From Clostridiales bacterium (GTDB lineage: Bacteria > Bacillota > Clostridia > Christensenellales > Pumilibacteraceae), in assembly GCA_022508365.1 (NCBI GenBank), contig JAFLVH010000007.1, forward strand, positions 1 to 44,406: a stretch of 44,406 bases of DNA, given 5' to 3'. Of the stretch, positions 18,766 through 27,418 are shown piece after piece (the first letter of the stretch is position 1; the number at the start of each line of letters is the position of its first letter). The notes beneath the pieces were generated by a model that saw only the letters and a list, made by a program, of their open reading frames with translations, made no database searches and was not told the DNA's origin. Position numbers and translations under genes: made by a program.

Positions 18766-19711
18766 TGTCGTCCTCCTTCTTCGGCTTTTTTGAGGTTTTT
18801 GCGGCGCCGGATTTTTTTGGCTTTTTGGGTTCCGCAATCTCTTGCGGCTCTGTCTTTGCCGCCTTTTCCGCAGGCGCGCTCGGCGTTACCGGCAGCAGCT
18901 TGTACGGCTGAATGTCTCGCCTGTCGAGATCGCTTATGTCGTAAAACACGATCATGGTGTACACCGTCGTGTAAACGTTGGTAAAAAGGAATATCACAAA
19001 GCTAACCGCAACGGCAATCGCCAAATGCACCTGCAAAAAGCCGACCAAAAGCTGCACGCCAGCGCAAAGAAGCATGGGCAAAAACAGACTCCAAAACAGC
19101 TTTTTACCGGCGATCATCTTGTACGACATAGCCGCAGCATCGCGGAACTTGTAACCGTATATAAACATGACAGGCGTCCACATCAGCATGGGAAGCAGCG
19201 CCAGCACGTGCAAAAAGAACACACCCACCGCTATCGCAGAAATAACCGCAAGCACCATCCCCGGCGCCGCCGACATCGCCCCGAACGTCACCTGCACAAG
19301 CGACACCAGCCCAAACATCAATAGCCGCACCAGGATAGAAACAGCGCTCATCAACGCTACGCCAATCGCCATGGGAAAGACCGATATGTTGATAAGCTGC
19401 CACGGCGACTTAAAAGAAAGCTTGCCGGTGCGGAAATGCCTATCCATCGCCGACACTATTAGCGCAGCGCCGACCACCTGTGTCACCGCAACCAAAATCA
19501 CCGGCCAAACGTATTGCCACGAATCGCCGAACAGAATCAAAAAAGTTTCGCTCGCCCGCCTGTACGGATCGGCATCGAACGCGGCAACAAACGACACCTC
19601 CCAATACGGCGTATACAAAAAACACGCCGCCACGGCAGGAATCAGCATTGCCAAAACGGGCAACAGAAAGTTCTTCTTTAAATATGAAAATGTCATACTT
19701 AAATATTTCAC
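18755..19711 (-). CDS. Polytopic membrane protein with basic cytoplasmic tail, unknown function
   Basis: 318 residues if begun at GTG 19711; ATG 19696 would give 313. Six or so membrane segments occupy residues ~15-260. The C-terminal ~55 residues are hydrophilic and Lys/Pro/Ala-rich (several KKPKK patches) and end in DDNVL. No enzyme motif or recognisable family. A TATAAT element ends 6 nt before the GTG, so the mRNA may be leaderless, and neither start has a Shine-Dalgarno. The last codons carry the Shine-Dalgarno and start of the next gene (11-nt overlap). The similar size and topology of the pair suggests distant paralogues or a heteromer. Confidence 0.85.
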   Translation of the reverse strand: MKYLSMTFSYLKKNFLLPVLAMLIPAVAACFLYTPYWEVSFVAAFDADPYRRASETFLILFGDSWQYVWPVILVAVTQVVGAALIVSAMDRHFRTGKLSFKSPWQLINISVFPMAIGVALMSAVSILVRLLMFGLVSLVQVTFGAMSAAPGMVLAVISAIAVGVFFLHVLALLPMLMWTPVMFIYGYKFRDAAAMSYKMIAGKKLFWSLFLPMLLCAGVQLLVGFLQVHLAIAVAVSFVIFLFTNVYTTVYTMIVFYDISDLDRRDIQPYKLLPVTPSAPAEKAAKTEPQEIAEPKKPKKSGAAKTSKKPKKEDDNVL

Positions 19712-19717
19712 ATATCT

Positions 19718-19746
19718 ATTATACCGCTTTATATCAAAAAACGCAA
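19718..19746 (-). promoter_or_regulatory. Promoter of the membrane-protein pair
   Basis: TTGCGT (19741-19746), a 17-nt spacer and a perfect TATAAT (19718-19723) on the minus strand. The expected transcription start falls at or next to the GTG at 19711, implying little or no 5' leader. Confidence 0.65.
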
Positions 19747-19756
19747 GGTTTTTTTC

Positions 19757-19910
19757 GAGTTAAGAGTTCAGAATTAAGAGTTAAGAGTTAAAGATAAGTA
19801 TGAATTTTTTAGAATTTGATTTGATTGTGATACGACTAGATTATTTAAAACGCGTCAATACATTCTATATCATTCAACTCTGAACTCTGCACTCTTACCT
19901 CTGAACTTGC
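19757..19910. repeat. GAGTTAAGA repeat family (copy B) around the ftsW 3' end
   Basis: Direct units GAGTTAAGAGTTCAGAATTAAGAG... at 19757-19794 and inverted counterparts CAACTCTGAACTCTGCACTCTTAC at 19873-19899 flank about 75 bp of AT-rich sequence. The inverted arm is read as the last codons of ftsW (SAEFRVE), so the element has become part of that protein's C-terminus. Confidence 0.7.
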
Positions 19911-21063
19911 TGCGCAGCAGTACGCTGCTTTTATGACTGCGGCGTTTTACGCTGTTTAACACACCTATTCCGGACATAAACACTATAAGTCCCGAGCTTC
20001 CGCTGCTGATAAAAGGCAACGGCAGTCCTGTCGGCGGAATACTGCCCGTCACCACAGCGATATTCACCATCACCTGAATAGCTATAATCGCAGCAATCCC
20101 CGACGCCAAAAGCGATCCGAATCTGTCGGGCGCGCCCATGGATATAATAAGCGCGCGGCGGATTATGAATAAATACCCCGCCATTACAATGGCGCAGCCC
20201 AACAGCCCGAACTCCTCGCCTATCACGCTGAATATGAAATCGCTTTCCGCAAAAGGCAAAAACAGATATTTCTGTCTGGAATTGAACAGCCCCACGCCGA
20301 AAAATCCGCCTGCGCCCAGTCCGTAATAGGATTGTATAAGCTGGTAGCCCTCCTCGAGCGGACTTTCCCACGGGTCCAAAAACGCCATAAGCCGCGCAAA
20401 CCTGTACGGTTCTATCAGTATAAGCACTACCGCAAGCACGACAAGCGGCACTATTATAAGCAACAGATGTTTGATTTTTGCTCCGCCCAAAAACAGCATG
20501 ACTATCATAAGCAGCGCCATGCAGATTGTCACCGACATATTGGGCTCCAAAATTATTAGCAAGCAGATTATTCCGCCCACCGCCACCACAGGCAAAATAC
20601 CCTTAAACGTGGTAATTTTTTTCTCGTGCGAGCCTATGTACGCCGCCGCAAACACTATAAACCCGAATTTGGATATTTCGCTCGCCTGAATGGTGAAAAA
20701 CGGCAAGCTTATCCATCTGCGCGCGCCGTAGTTGGTTATGCCCACGCCCGGCAAAAACACTATTGCAAGCAACACAACAGAAACGGCAAGTATGACAAAC
20801 CGCAACCTGTGCAGCACGTGATAGTCTATCCTCGAGAACAAAAACATAGCCGCCATGCCGAGCGCCGCGCCCATAAGCTGCTTATAAACGTAGAAGTACT
20901 CCGTGCCGTAAATGCGCTCGCCTGTGTACGATCCCGCCGAATACACCATGAGCACCCCAAACGCCACCAAAAGCAGCGTTACCGTCACCAGCCATACGTC
21001 GGACTTGTCCGCGCGGTGGACCAAAAAACTATTTAACGCGTGTTTTCCGTTTTTTTCTGTCAT
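19870..21063 (-). CDS. ftsW: SEDS peptidoglycan glycosyltransferase FtsW/SpoVE
   Basis: 397 residues with ten hydrophobic spans typical of SEDS proteins, which polymerise lipid II into glycan strands at the septum with a class B PBP. The large loop region carries NYGARRWI (family NGA.RWI) and the SEISKF segment; later come the FIFSVIGEEFGLLG and PPTGLPLPFISSGSSG motifs. All core motifs look intact. It lies 4 nt after murD, with no clear Shine-Dalgarno, so it is probably coupled to it. FtsW and SpoVE cannot be separated on sequence alone. The last ~10 residues are encoded by the GAGTTAAGA-family repeat and are probably a recent extension. Confidence 0.95.
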   Translation of the reverse strand: MTEKNGKHALNSFLVHRADKSDVWLVTVTLLLVAFGVLMVYSAGSYTGERIYGTEYFYVYKQLMGAALGMAAMFLFSRIDYHVLHRLRFVILAVSVVLLAIVFLPGVGITNYGARRWISLPFFTIQASEISKFGFIVFAAAYIGSHEKKITTFKGILPVVAVGGIICLLIILEPNMSVTICMALLMIVMLFLGGAKIKHLLLIIVPLVVLAVVLILIEPYRFARLMAFLDPWESPLEEGYQLIQSYYGLGAGGFFGVGLFNSRQKYLFLPFAESDFIFSVIGEEFGLLGCAIVMAGYLFIIRRALIISMGAPDRFGSLLASGIAAIIAIQVMVNIAVVTGSIPPTGLPLPFISSGSSGLIVFMSGIGVLNSVKRRSHKSSVLLRSKFRGKSAEFRVE

Positions 21064-21067
21064 TACG

Positions 21068-22333
21068 CTAACGCTTGATTAAAGCGCGTACCTCCGCCTT
21101 AAACCTGTCGCCGCGCTCGGCGTACGACTTGAATTCGTCAAACGACGCGCACGCAGGAGACAGCAACACCGTGTCACCCTCCGCCGCAGCCGCCGCACGC
21201 ACCGCATCGGCTAATCCGTTTACCACCGTCACGCTAAGCTGCGGCTTTATTTTGCACGCGCTGTCCCTAACCGCCTGCGCCGTTTCGCCCATCGCGACAA
21301 TGCTAACGACGCGGTCGTTTAGCGCGTTAAACAGCTCGTCAAAGTCCGTATCTTTGCCTCGACCGCCCAGAATCAGGCACACGCTGCCCACCGTCTGTTC
21401 CACGGCGGCAAGGCTCGCCGACACATTTGTGCCCTTGCTGTCGTCTATCCACAGCTTGCCGCACGCCTTGCCCACCTCTTCGTTGCGGTGCGGAGACGGC
21501 ACGGCGCCCGACATCGCCTTAAGAATCGCCCCGTTTTCCGCGCCCAAAGTTTTTGCCGCGGCTATTGCGCACAATGCGTTTTTAAGATTGTGCACGCCGG
21601 GAAGCCTAAGATAGTCCACAGGGCAAACCCTGTTTCCCTCAAACTGAAAATATCCGTCAAGCACGTATGCGCCGTCGCAAATCCCGGTGGAATTGCACCA
21701 CACTATCTTAGCGTCGGTGTTTAGCGTGCTTAGCGCCTTAATCGGAATGTCCTCGCCCAAAACAAGCGATCCGCTTGTGTGGGTGGCGATATTACACTTG
21801 GCGGCAAAGTAGTTTTCCACTCCGCCGTGCCAATCGGCGTGATCGCTTGCCATGTTGGTAATAACCGCCACGTCGGGACAAACATTTGCATTGTGCAGCT
21901 GAAAGCTGCTAAGCTCGCACACAATTGGCTTGGACCCGTCCAAAGCCGCGGTGGAAACCGGATAGCCTATGTTTCCGCAAGCCACGCCGTCCACCATATC
22001 GGCAATCAGCCTTGTCACCGTAGTCTTGCCGTTGGTGCCGGTGACGCACACCGTTTTGCGCCCGGCGCTTTTTGCAATATCAAGCCCTATTTCCGCCTCG
22101 CCTATTGTCTTTATGCCGTTAGCCGCGCAATACTCGTAAACGGCGTGCGTGGGGCGAATGCCCGGGCTTATCACCGCGCCGTCATAGTCCTTGCCCTGCG
22201 GAACGGTAAACCGCCCGTCTATGTCTGTGTAAATCTTGGCCTTGCCGCCCAGCTTTTTTATTGCGCGCGCCGCCGCCCTGCCGGACAAGCCGTTGCCGTA
22301 TACAAAAAACCGCTTTCCATCAAAATTTTCCAT
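21068..22333 (-). CDS. murD: UDP-N-acetylmuramoyl-L-alanine--D-glutamate ligase MurD
   Basis: 421 residues, slightly shorter than the usual ~450. The protein adds D-Glu to UDP-MurNAc-L-Ala in the cytoplasm. It shows an N-terminal Rossmann-like domain with YGNGLSGRAAA, the Mur ligase P-loop VTGTNGKTT (about residues 97-105), CELSSFQL, SDHADWHG, GVHNLKNA, DDSKGTN, LILGGRGKDTD and a C-terminal LSPACASFDEF, all diagnostic of MurD. It follows mraY after 71 nt. The ATG at 22333 has no convincing Shine-Dalgarno, so the exact start carries some doubt. Confidence 0.96.
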   Translation of the reverse strand: MENFDGKRFFVYGNGLSGRAAARAIKKLGGKAKIYTDIDGRFTVPQGKDYDGAVISPGIRPTHAVYEYCAANGIKTIGEAEIGLDIAKSAGRKTVCVTGTNGKTTVTRLIADMVDGVACGNIGYPVSTAALDGSKPIVCELSSFQLHNANVCPDVAVITNMASDHADWHGGVENYFAAKCNIATHTSGSLVLGEDIPIKALSTLNTDAKIVWCNSTGICDGAYVLDGYFQFEGNRVCPVDYLRLPGVHNLKNALCAIAAAKTLGAENGAILKAMSGAVPSPHRNEEVGKACGKLWIDDSKGTNVSASLAAVEQTVGSVCLILGGRGKDTDFDELFNALNDRVVSIVAMGETAQAVRDSACKIKPQLSVTVVNGLADAVRAAAAAEGDTVLLSPACASFDEFKSYAERGDRFKAEVRALIKR

Positions 22334-22404
22334 ACGGTATTTTATGACGGAAAGCGGCGGTTTAGAATTTTTATGCGACGGTTTAATGCGCTATATATAC
22401 ATTA

Positions 22405-23394
22405 TTAATATAAGACAAGCATCAGTGCGACCGTAACTATGCCGCAAACTAGCGTGACAAGGGTGTAAACCGTGGCTATCTTGCCCTCGAACACGCCCTT
22501 GCGCTCGAAGTGGTGGTGGAGCGGCGCCATAAGAAACACGCGTTTTCCGCCCGTCAGTTTAAACACCGTTACCTGGATTATTACGGATACGCTTGTTGCA
22601 ATATACATTATGCCGACAAGCAGCATGCTAAGCGACATTCGCCCGAGCACCGCCACGCACGCCAAAAATCCGCCGAGAGCGAGCGAGCCGGTGTCGCCCA
22701 TGAATATCTTGGCGGGATGCGTATTGAAGCACAAAAACGCACAAAGACTGCCGCCGAGCGCCGCGCACAGTATAATCATGTTGAGCGTGGATTCGCCCGC
22801 AAGCTCGCCTGCAAAAAACGCTATACCCAGCATGACGCAACAGATAAGTACGTTTGTCGCGGTTACGGACGCGGCAAGTCCGTCCAGTCCGTCCGTCAGA
22901 TTGACCGAATTGGTAAACGCCAAAAATATAAGTATATAGTATAAAGGTGCAAAGACGCCAAGCTCGAGCTTTTTCGGCGCAAATGGCGCGTAAACCGTCG
23001 ACCCCACATTGTCGTTGTAGTACGCATACACCGCAATCACCGTCGCAAGCAGCAGCTGAAAAACTATTTTCTGCACAGGCGACAGCCCCTTGTTGTTGTG
23101 ATAGCGCACCTTTATAAAATCGTCCAAAAACCCTATCAGTGCGTACCCCACAGTTATCACAAGAATGATGTATGTGGAGTTGTCGCCGTGAGCCACAAAA
23201 AACAGCGCGGTAAGCAGCGCCAGCACTATTGACGCGCCGCCCATCGTCGGCGTCCCCTGCTTCTTTTTGTGGTTGTCCACGTACGAAAGTATGGGTTGTC
23301 CGCCCTTTAGCTTTTTTACAAGCCTTATATTAAGCGGCAAAAGCAGCATGCCCACTGCAAACGCCGCAAGAAATGCGCAGAGTACGCTTATCAA
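22405..23394 (-). CDS. mraY: Phospho-N-acetylmuramoyl-pentapeptide-transferase MraY
   Basis: 329 residues with about ten membrane spans. It transfers phospho-MurNAc-pentapeptide to undecaprenyl phosphate to give lipid I. Visible motifs are GTPTMGG, LIGFLDDFIKV with the paired aspartates, FTNSVNLTDGLDGLA, IFMGDTGSLALGG and APLHHHFE, which together identify MraY rather than WecA/TagO. The start is TTG at 23394, overlapping the murE stop by 4 nt (TTGA), with a GAGGAAGGA Shine-Dalgarno inside the murE end: a typical translationally coupled junction. Confidence 0.96.
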   Translation of the reverse strand: MISVLCAFLAAFAVGMLLLPLNIRLVKKLKGGQPILSYVDNHKKKQGTPTMGGASIVLALLTALFFVAHGDNSTYIILVITVGYALIGFLDDFIKVRYHNNKGLSPVQKIVFQLLLATVIAVYAYYNDNVGSTVYAPFAPKKLELGVFAPLYYILIFLAFTNSVNLTDGLDGLAASVTATNVLICCVMLGIAFFAGELAGESTLNMIILCAALGGSLCAFLCFNTHPAKIFMGDTGSLALGGFLACVAVLGRMSLSMLLVGIMYIATSVSVIIQVTVFKLTGGKRVFLMAPLHHHFERKGVFEGKIATVYTLVTLVCGIVTVALMLVLY

Positions 23395-24818
23395 AATCCT
23401 TCCTCTCCCGCAAGCTCCATGACGTACTGCTCGTCGTTGTACGGCATACGGTTGCCCATTACGTCGTTATAGCGCTCGGCACCCTTGCCGGCGATAAGCA
23501 CTATATCTTTTTTGTTTGCCATAGATATCGCCTCTCTTATAGCCTGCTTTCTGTCCACAATCTTTTGATAATTGGTTTTGCCTATCTCGTCTATGCCGGA
23601 TGCAATCTCGTCTATTATGTCCTGCGGCGGCTCAAAGCGCGGATTGTCGCTTGTGACAAAGCAATAGTCGCTCATCTGCGAAACAATCTTGCCCATGACC
23701 GCGCGCTTTGTCCTGTCGCGGTTGCCGCCGCAGCCGAATACGGTTATTATCCGCGCCGGCGCAAACTCGCGTATGGCGCGCAGAATATTAGCTATGCCGT
23801 CGTCGGTGTGCGCAAAGTCTATAATCACGTTGCACTTGGACATATTAATTATGTTAAACCTGCCGTCAATCTTTTTGACGTTGCGTATGCCGGCTATCAC
23901 CGTGTTTAGGTCAAACCCGAGCGACATTGCTATCGCCGCCGCGCACAGAGTGTTGTACATGTTGAATCTGCCTGTCAGGCTGAACTTTACCCGTCCCACA
24001 TTGTCCGCCATGTTGATAACATACGACAGCCCGTACGCGCTCATTTCAAGGTCTATGCCGAACACATCAGACGGGTTGTCCACTCCGTATGTCACCGCAG
24101 GGAGTTTGCTGTTTTTAAGTATCGCATTGCCCAGCATGTCGTCGGCGTTGACTACCGCGCTTCTTGCATGTTCGGGCGAAAAAAAGCTCATTTTTGCCTG
24201 CGCGTAATTGTCCATACTGCCGAAAAAATCCAGGTGATCGCGCGAAAAATTGGTAAACGCCGCCACCTCGTACACTATGCCGTCCACCTTGCTCAACCTT
24301 AATGCGTGTGCGGATACTTCCATCACCACGTATTCTACGCCGGCGTCCGACATTTCCTTTAGAATGGCGTGTAGCTCTATCGGGTCGGGCGTGGTAAGCC
24401 GCGCGTCCGTCTTGTGTTCTAGATATTCCACCGCGTTGGTGCCAATCAGCCCACAGCTAAAGCCTGCCGCCTCAATAATGCTCTTTACGATATACGTGGT
24501 GGTGGTTTTGCCGTTGGTGCCGGTTATGCCTATCATTTTAAGATGCTTGGACGGATTGCCGTAAAACGCCGACGCCGCGTGAGATAACGCTTTTCTGGTG
24601 TCGGCAACCTCTATCTGCGGCACGTCAAGCGCGAGCGTTCGCTCCACCACAATAGCCGCCGCGCCGCGGCTTATGGCGTCCGCCGCAAACATGTGCCCGT
24701 CGTTCTCCGACCCCACAAGGCAGAAAAACAAATCGCCCTCTTTCACCTTTTCGCTGTCAAAGCACAGCCCCGAAACCTCTATGTCGCACGTAGTATTAAG
24801 TAGCTCGCTTACTCGCAT
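23391..24818 (-). CDS. murE: UDP-N-acetylmuramoyl-tripeptide ligase MurE, meso-DAP type
   Basis: 475 residues from ATG 24818, which has GGAGAGG 5 nt upstream; the frame stays open to 24965, but those extra 49 codons lie inside a palindromic element. Motifs: GLCFDSEKVKEGDLFF (residues 17-32), P-loop GITGTNGKTT (97-106), TTPDP (142-146), K209 in the position of the carbamylated lysine, CGGNRDRTKR (363-372) and DNPR (391-394). DNPR is the known signature of meso-diaminopimelate-adding enzymes as opposed to lysine-adding ones, so the stem peptide should contain meso-DAP. It precedes mraY directly; the expected murF is absent. Confidence 0.96.
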   Translation of the reverse strand: MRVSELLNTTCDIEVSGLCFDSEKVKEGDLFFCLVGSENDGHMFAADAISRGAAAIVVERTLALDVPQIEVADTRKALSHAASAFYGNPSKHLKMIGITGTNGKTTTTYIVKSIIEAAGFSCGLIGTNAVEYLEHKTDARLTTPDPIELHAILKEMSDAGVEYVVMEVSAHALRLSKVDGIVYEVAAFTNFSRDHLDFFGSMDNYAQAKMSFFSPEHARSAVVNADDMLGNAILKNSKLPAVTYGVDNPSDVFGIDLEMSAYGLSYVINMADNVGRVKFSLTGRFNMYNTLCAAAIAMSLGFDLNTVIAGIRNVKKIDGRFNIINMSKCNVIIDFAHTDDGIANILRAIREFAPARIITVFGCGGNRDRTKRAVMGKIVSQMSDYCFVTSDNPRFEPPQDIIDEIASGIDEIGKTNYQKIVDRKQAIREAISMANKKDIVLIAGKGAERYNDVMGNRMPYNDEQYVMELAGEEGF

Positions 24819-24836
24819 AATGCCTCTCCCGAAACA

Positions 24837-24996
24837 GAACTTATGCATAAGTGACGCGTCAAGATTGCGCCACTGAATTTTCGTGATACGAAGGATACAT
24901 ATATTGGTCGTAGCAGCGCTACGTCCATTATATGTAGACGCACGAAGCGCGAAAATTTGCAGCAAGACGGCGCATGAACTTATGCAGAAGTTCTTA
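24837..24996. repeat. 160-bp imperfect palindrome upstream of murE
   Basis: The sequence is an inverted repeat centred on GTAGCAGCGCTAC (24910-24922). Arms of about 75 bp match well with small gaps, for example GAACTTATGCATAAGT on the left against GAACTTCTGCATAAGT read on the opposite strand on the right. The left end is itself a perfect 14-bp palindrome (24839-24852), and the right end contains GAACTT/AAGTTC. It lies 18 nt upstream of the murE start codon. It looks like a MITE or REP-type mobile hairpin; no obvious target duplication was seen. Confidence 0.75.
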
Positions 24997-25065
24997 TTTA
25001 TTATATGTCAATTGTAAAGCTAAAATAGAACCGCGGCACGCTTTTGCAAACAATAGCATTATTCG

Positions 25066-25256
25066 ACAAGCACAGCTTGCTCCTTCGATTTCTTTTCTTT
25101 TTATCGATATTTGTAAGTTCTTATTATATTTGCGTTTTCCTTAATGTTATCCTACAAGCACAGCTTGCTCCTTCGATTTCTTTTCTTTTTATCGATATTT
25201 ATAAGTTCTTATAATTCTCGCGTTTTCCTTAATGTTATCCTACAAGCACAGCTTGA
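25066..25256. repeat. 88-bp tandem repeat, two copies plus a partial third
   Basis: Units begin at 25066 and 25154, with a 15-bp truncated third at 25242. Copies 1 and 2 differ at only a few positions. Each unit begins with a small hairpin (CAAGC ACA GCTTG), then a T/C-rich tract and an AT-rich part. With the palindrome it occupies the 505-bp gap 24819-25323. The remaining 24997-25065 and 25257-25323 are AT-rich, and I see no gene or convincing terminator there. Confidence 0.9.
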
Positions 25257-25323
25257 TTCGCTTTTGCTTGACGGTTCTGTCAATCTGTGCGGAAAAATAG
25301 TTCAGCATATTGCTCTTACGGCT

Positions 25324-27210
25324 TTATTCGCACCGTATAAGAACACTGTCGTTTGCGTATATGCGCTCGCCAGGCACCGGTGTTTGCGATACCACTGTTC
25401 CTTCGCCCACTACCTCCACGTGTAGACCCATGCCTTCAAGCTTTTCAACGGCGCTTTCAGCGGTCTCGCCCACGACGTCGGGCATTATCACAAATTCGCG
25501 TTCGGGAAGCATGGTGGCGGGAAGATTTTTATAGTCGAAGATTCTCTCGAAAACCTTACCCGCGTACGGCGCGGCTACAAGGCTGCCGTAATATACATAT
25601 CCCTGCGGCTCGTCCACTATCATTAACACGGCGTACTTTGGATTGTCGGCAGGCGCAAACCCGATAAACGAGGAAATGTATTTGCCCTGCGCTATCGATC
25701 CGCCCGAATATTTTTGCGCAGTGCCTGTCTTTCCGCCTATGCTGTAGCCCACAACTCCTGCCTTGCTTCCGCCGCCGTTTGCCACCACCCCTACAAGATA
25801 TTCGCGCATCTTATTTGAGGTTTGTGCGCTTACGGTTTGCCTAACGGCAATAGGATCGCGCGTTGCAAGGTTTTTTCCGTCGTATGAATCGACGGACGCA
25901 ACAAGATAAGGACGGTACAGCGTTCCGCCGTTTACCACCGAGCTAACCCCGGTTATAAGCTGCAACGGCGTTACCGCCACCGCCTGACCGAAGCCTATGC
26001 GCGCAAGGTCTACGGTCTTGACGTTGCTTTCCTTCATCAGCATGCCGCTGCTTTCGCCCGAAAAGTCCACGCCCGTCTTTTGCCCAAGCCCAAACCTTTC
26101 CAAAGCGTCGTAAAAGCGCGACGTGCCCATCCTGAGCGCCAAGTCCATAAACACGCAGTTGCAGGAGTTTTGCACGCCCTGCGCAAGGTGCTGACTGCCG
26201 TGACCTATAGATCGCCAACACCGTATGCGCTGACCGTCCACAGTACGCGAGCCCGCGCAAAAGAATGTGTCGTTGTCGGTAACAACCCCTGCCTCGAGCG
26301 CCGCGGCGGTGGTAAAAATCTTAAAGGTCGAGCCGGGTTCGTACATATCTACTATCATAGTGTTGCGCGACAGCTCGTTAAGTAAATCGAGGTCGGTCCG
26401 CGGCGGCTCATTTAGGTCGAACGCAGGGCTCTTTGCCATGGCGAGTATGCCGCCGGTGTTTACGTCCATGACTACCATCTGCGCGGACTTGGCGGAAAAC
26501 TCCGTCATAGCCGCCGTCACCGCGTCAAATGCAAAGCTCTGAATGTTTGCGTCCAGTGACAGCGTTATGTTGCAGCCGGGTATACCCGGCACGTAAGTAG
26601 TTGCAGAGCCGTCCACCTCGCGCCCCGCCATGTCGGTTGAGGTGTACGCAAACCCGTCCACACCGGTAAGATATTTGTCGTAATAGCTTTCCAGCCCGGA
26701 CTGCCCGACGTTGTCTATATTGGTAAAGCCGAGAATCTGCGACATGTTGGCATTGTACGGATAGTTGCGCTCGGTATCAAGCGTGTAATACAGTCCGCTT
26801 ATGTTCTGCCGCCTAAGCTCCAATGCGGTATCAGCGTCAATCTTGCGCTTTATTGTCACCTCGCCCACCGCGGAGTTAAGCTTTTTCAAAACGCTGTCGT
26901 AATTTAGACCGAGCGCAGCGGACAGCGACTGGGCTGTTTGCGCCTTGTCCTTTACTGCGTTCGGACGGGCGTACAAAGTGAATACGTCCTTGCTGTCCGC
27001 AAGCACCGTGCCGCTTGCGTCAAGAATTTTTCCGCGCGTTGCCTTTAGCGGAAGGTCGCGGTACCACTGCTCCGCCGCCTTGGCACGCAGGGAACTGCAG
27101 TCAATCACTTGAATATAAAACAGCCTGCCGAACAGCGCGGCAAACACCGCGATAAGAGCAATAAACGCCGTGAGTAGTCTTTTTCGCATCAAAAAGCCGC
27201 TCGCTTTCAT
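25324..27210 (-). CDS. spoVD: Class B penicillin-binding protein with one PASTA domain (SpoVD/FtsI type)
   Basis: 628 residues. A short cytoplasmic start and a membrane span (about 12-34) are followed by a dimerisation domain with RGKILDASG (59-67), and a transpeptidase domain with S294-T-F-K, S349-C-N and K494-T-G, so all three catalytic motifs are intact. A single PASTA domain covers about 575-628. It cross-links peptidoglycan and would pair with the SEDS protein of the same cluster. One PASTA repeat and the dcw position fit SpoVD, but in clostridia with one such gene it may serve vegetative division, so FtsI is an alternative. The ATG at 27210 has AAGGAG 10 nt upstream; ATG 27189 is possible. 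It is separated from the upstream gene by two terminators. Confidence 0.93.
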   Translation of the reverse strand: MKASGFLMRKRLLTAFIALIAVFAALFGRLFYIQVIDCSSLRAKAAEQWYRDLPLKATRGKILDASGTVLADSKDVFTLYARPNAVKDKAQTAQSLSAALGLNYDSVLKKLNSAVGEVTIKRKIDADTALELRRQNISGLYYTLDTERNYPYNANMSQILGFTNIDNVGQSGLESYYDKYLTGVDGFAYTSTDMAGREVDGSATTYVPGIPGCNITLSLDANIQSFAFDAVTAAMTEFSAKSAQMVVMDVNTGGILAMAKSPAFDLNEPPRTDLDLLNELSRNTMIVDMYEPGSTFKIFTTAAALEAGVVTDNDTFFCAGSRTVDGQRIRCWRSIGHGSQHLAQGVQNSCNCVFMDLALRMGTSRFYDALERFGLGQKTGVDFSGESSGMLMKESNVKTVDLARIGFGQAVAVTPLQLITGVSSVVNGGTLYRPYLVASVDSYDGKNLATRDPIAVRQTVSAQTSNKMREYLVGVVANGGGSKAGVVGYSIGGKTGTAQKYSGGSIAQGKYISSFIGFAPADNPKYAVLMIVDEPQGYVYYGSLVAAPYAGKVFERIFDYKNLPATMLPEREFVIMPDVVGETAESAVEKLEGMGLHVEVVGEGTVVSQTPVPGERIYANDSVLIRCE

Positions 27211-27277
27211 ATAACCACAGCTCCTTACTATCTTATCTCTTATCTATTCACGGACTTAATTATCTATTCTATAATAT

Positions 27278-27298
27278 AAAAAAAAGCGCGAAAGCGCT
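27278..27298 (-). terminator. Short intrinsic terminator upstream of the PBP gene
   Basis: AGCGC/GCGCT with a 4-nt loop (27285-27298), followed on the minus strand by T7-T8. The stem is short but the T-tract is long. It is the second terminator-like element between the ftsL-like gene and the PBP gene and could act as an attenuator. Confidence 0.55.
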
Positions 27299-27316
27299 CA
27301 AAATACGAACTCCGAA

Positions 27317-27349
27317 TTCATTCTTAACTCTTAACTCTTAACTCTTAAC
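27317..27349. repeat. GAGTTAAGA repeat family (copy C)
   Basis: On the minus strand, four near-perfect 8-bp steps of GTTAAGAG end in GTTAAGAATGAA, located just downstream of the terminator at 27354-27388. Confidence 0.75.
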
Positions 27350-27353
27350 TAAT

Positions 27354-27388
27354 GAAAAACCGCCCGTGCGGAGGGAACGCAACGGACG
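27354..27388 (-). terminator. Intrinsic terminator after the ftsL-like gene
   Basis: An 11-bp GC-rich stem with one bulge (27359-27388, loop 27370-27376) is followed by TTTTT on the minus strand. It would end the mraZ-rsmH-ftsL transcript before the PBP gene. Confidence 0.85.
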
Positions 27389-27418
27389 GCACAAATTGGC
27401 TTTGCTATATACTTATTT

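Noticed and set aside
18766..18837. Longer N-terminus for the 17866 membrane protein
   Set aside because: The basic extension overlaps the upstream gene's coding sequence by a further 72 nt, and AAGGAGG precedes ATG 18765.
24819..24965. 49-codon N-terminal extension of murE
   Set aside because: It lies inside the palindromic element, and a strong Shine-Dalgarno marks ATG 24818, where the conserved MurE sequence begins.
25066..25256. CRISPR or attachment-site array
   Set aside because: The whole 88-bp unit repeats, with no variable spacers and no integrase or cas gene nearby.
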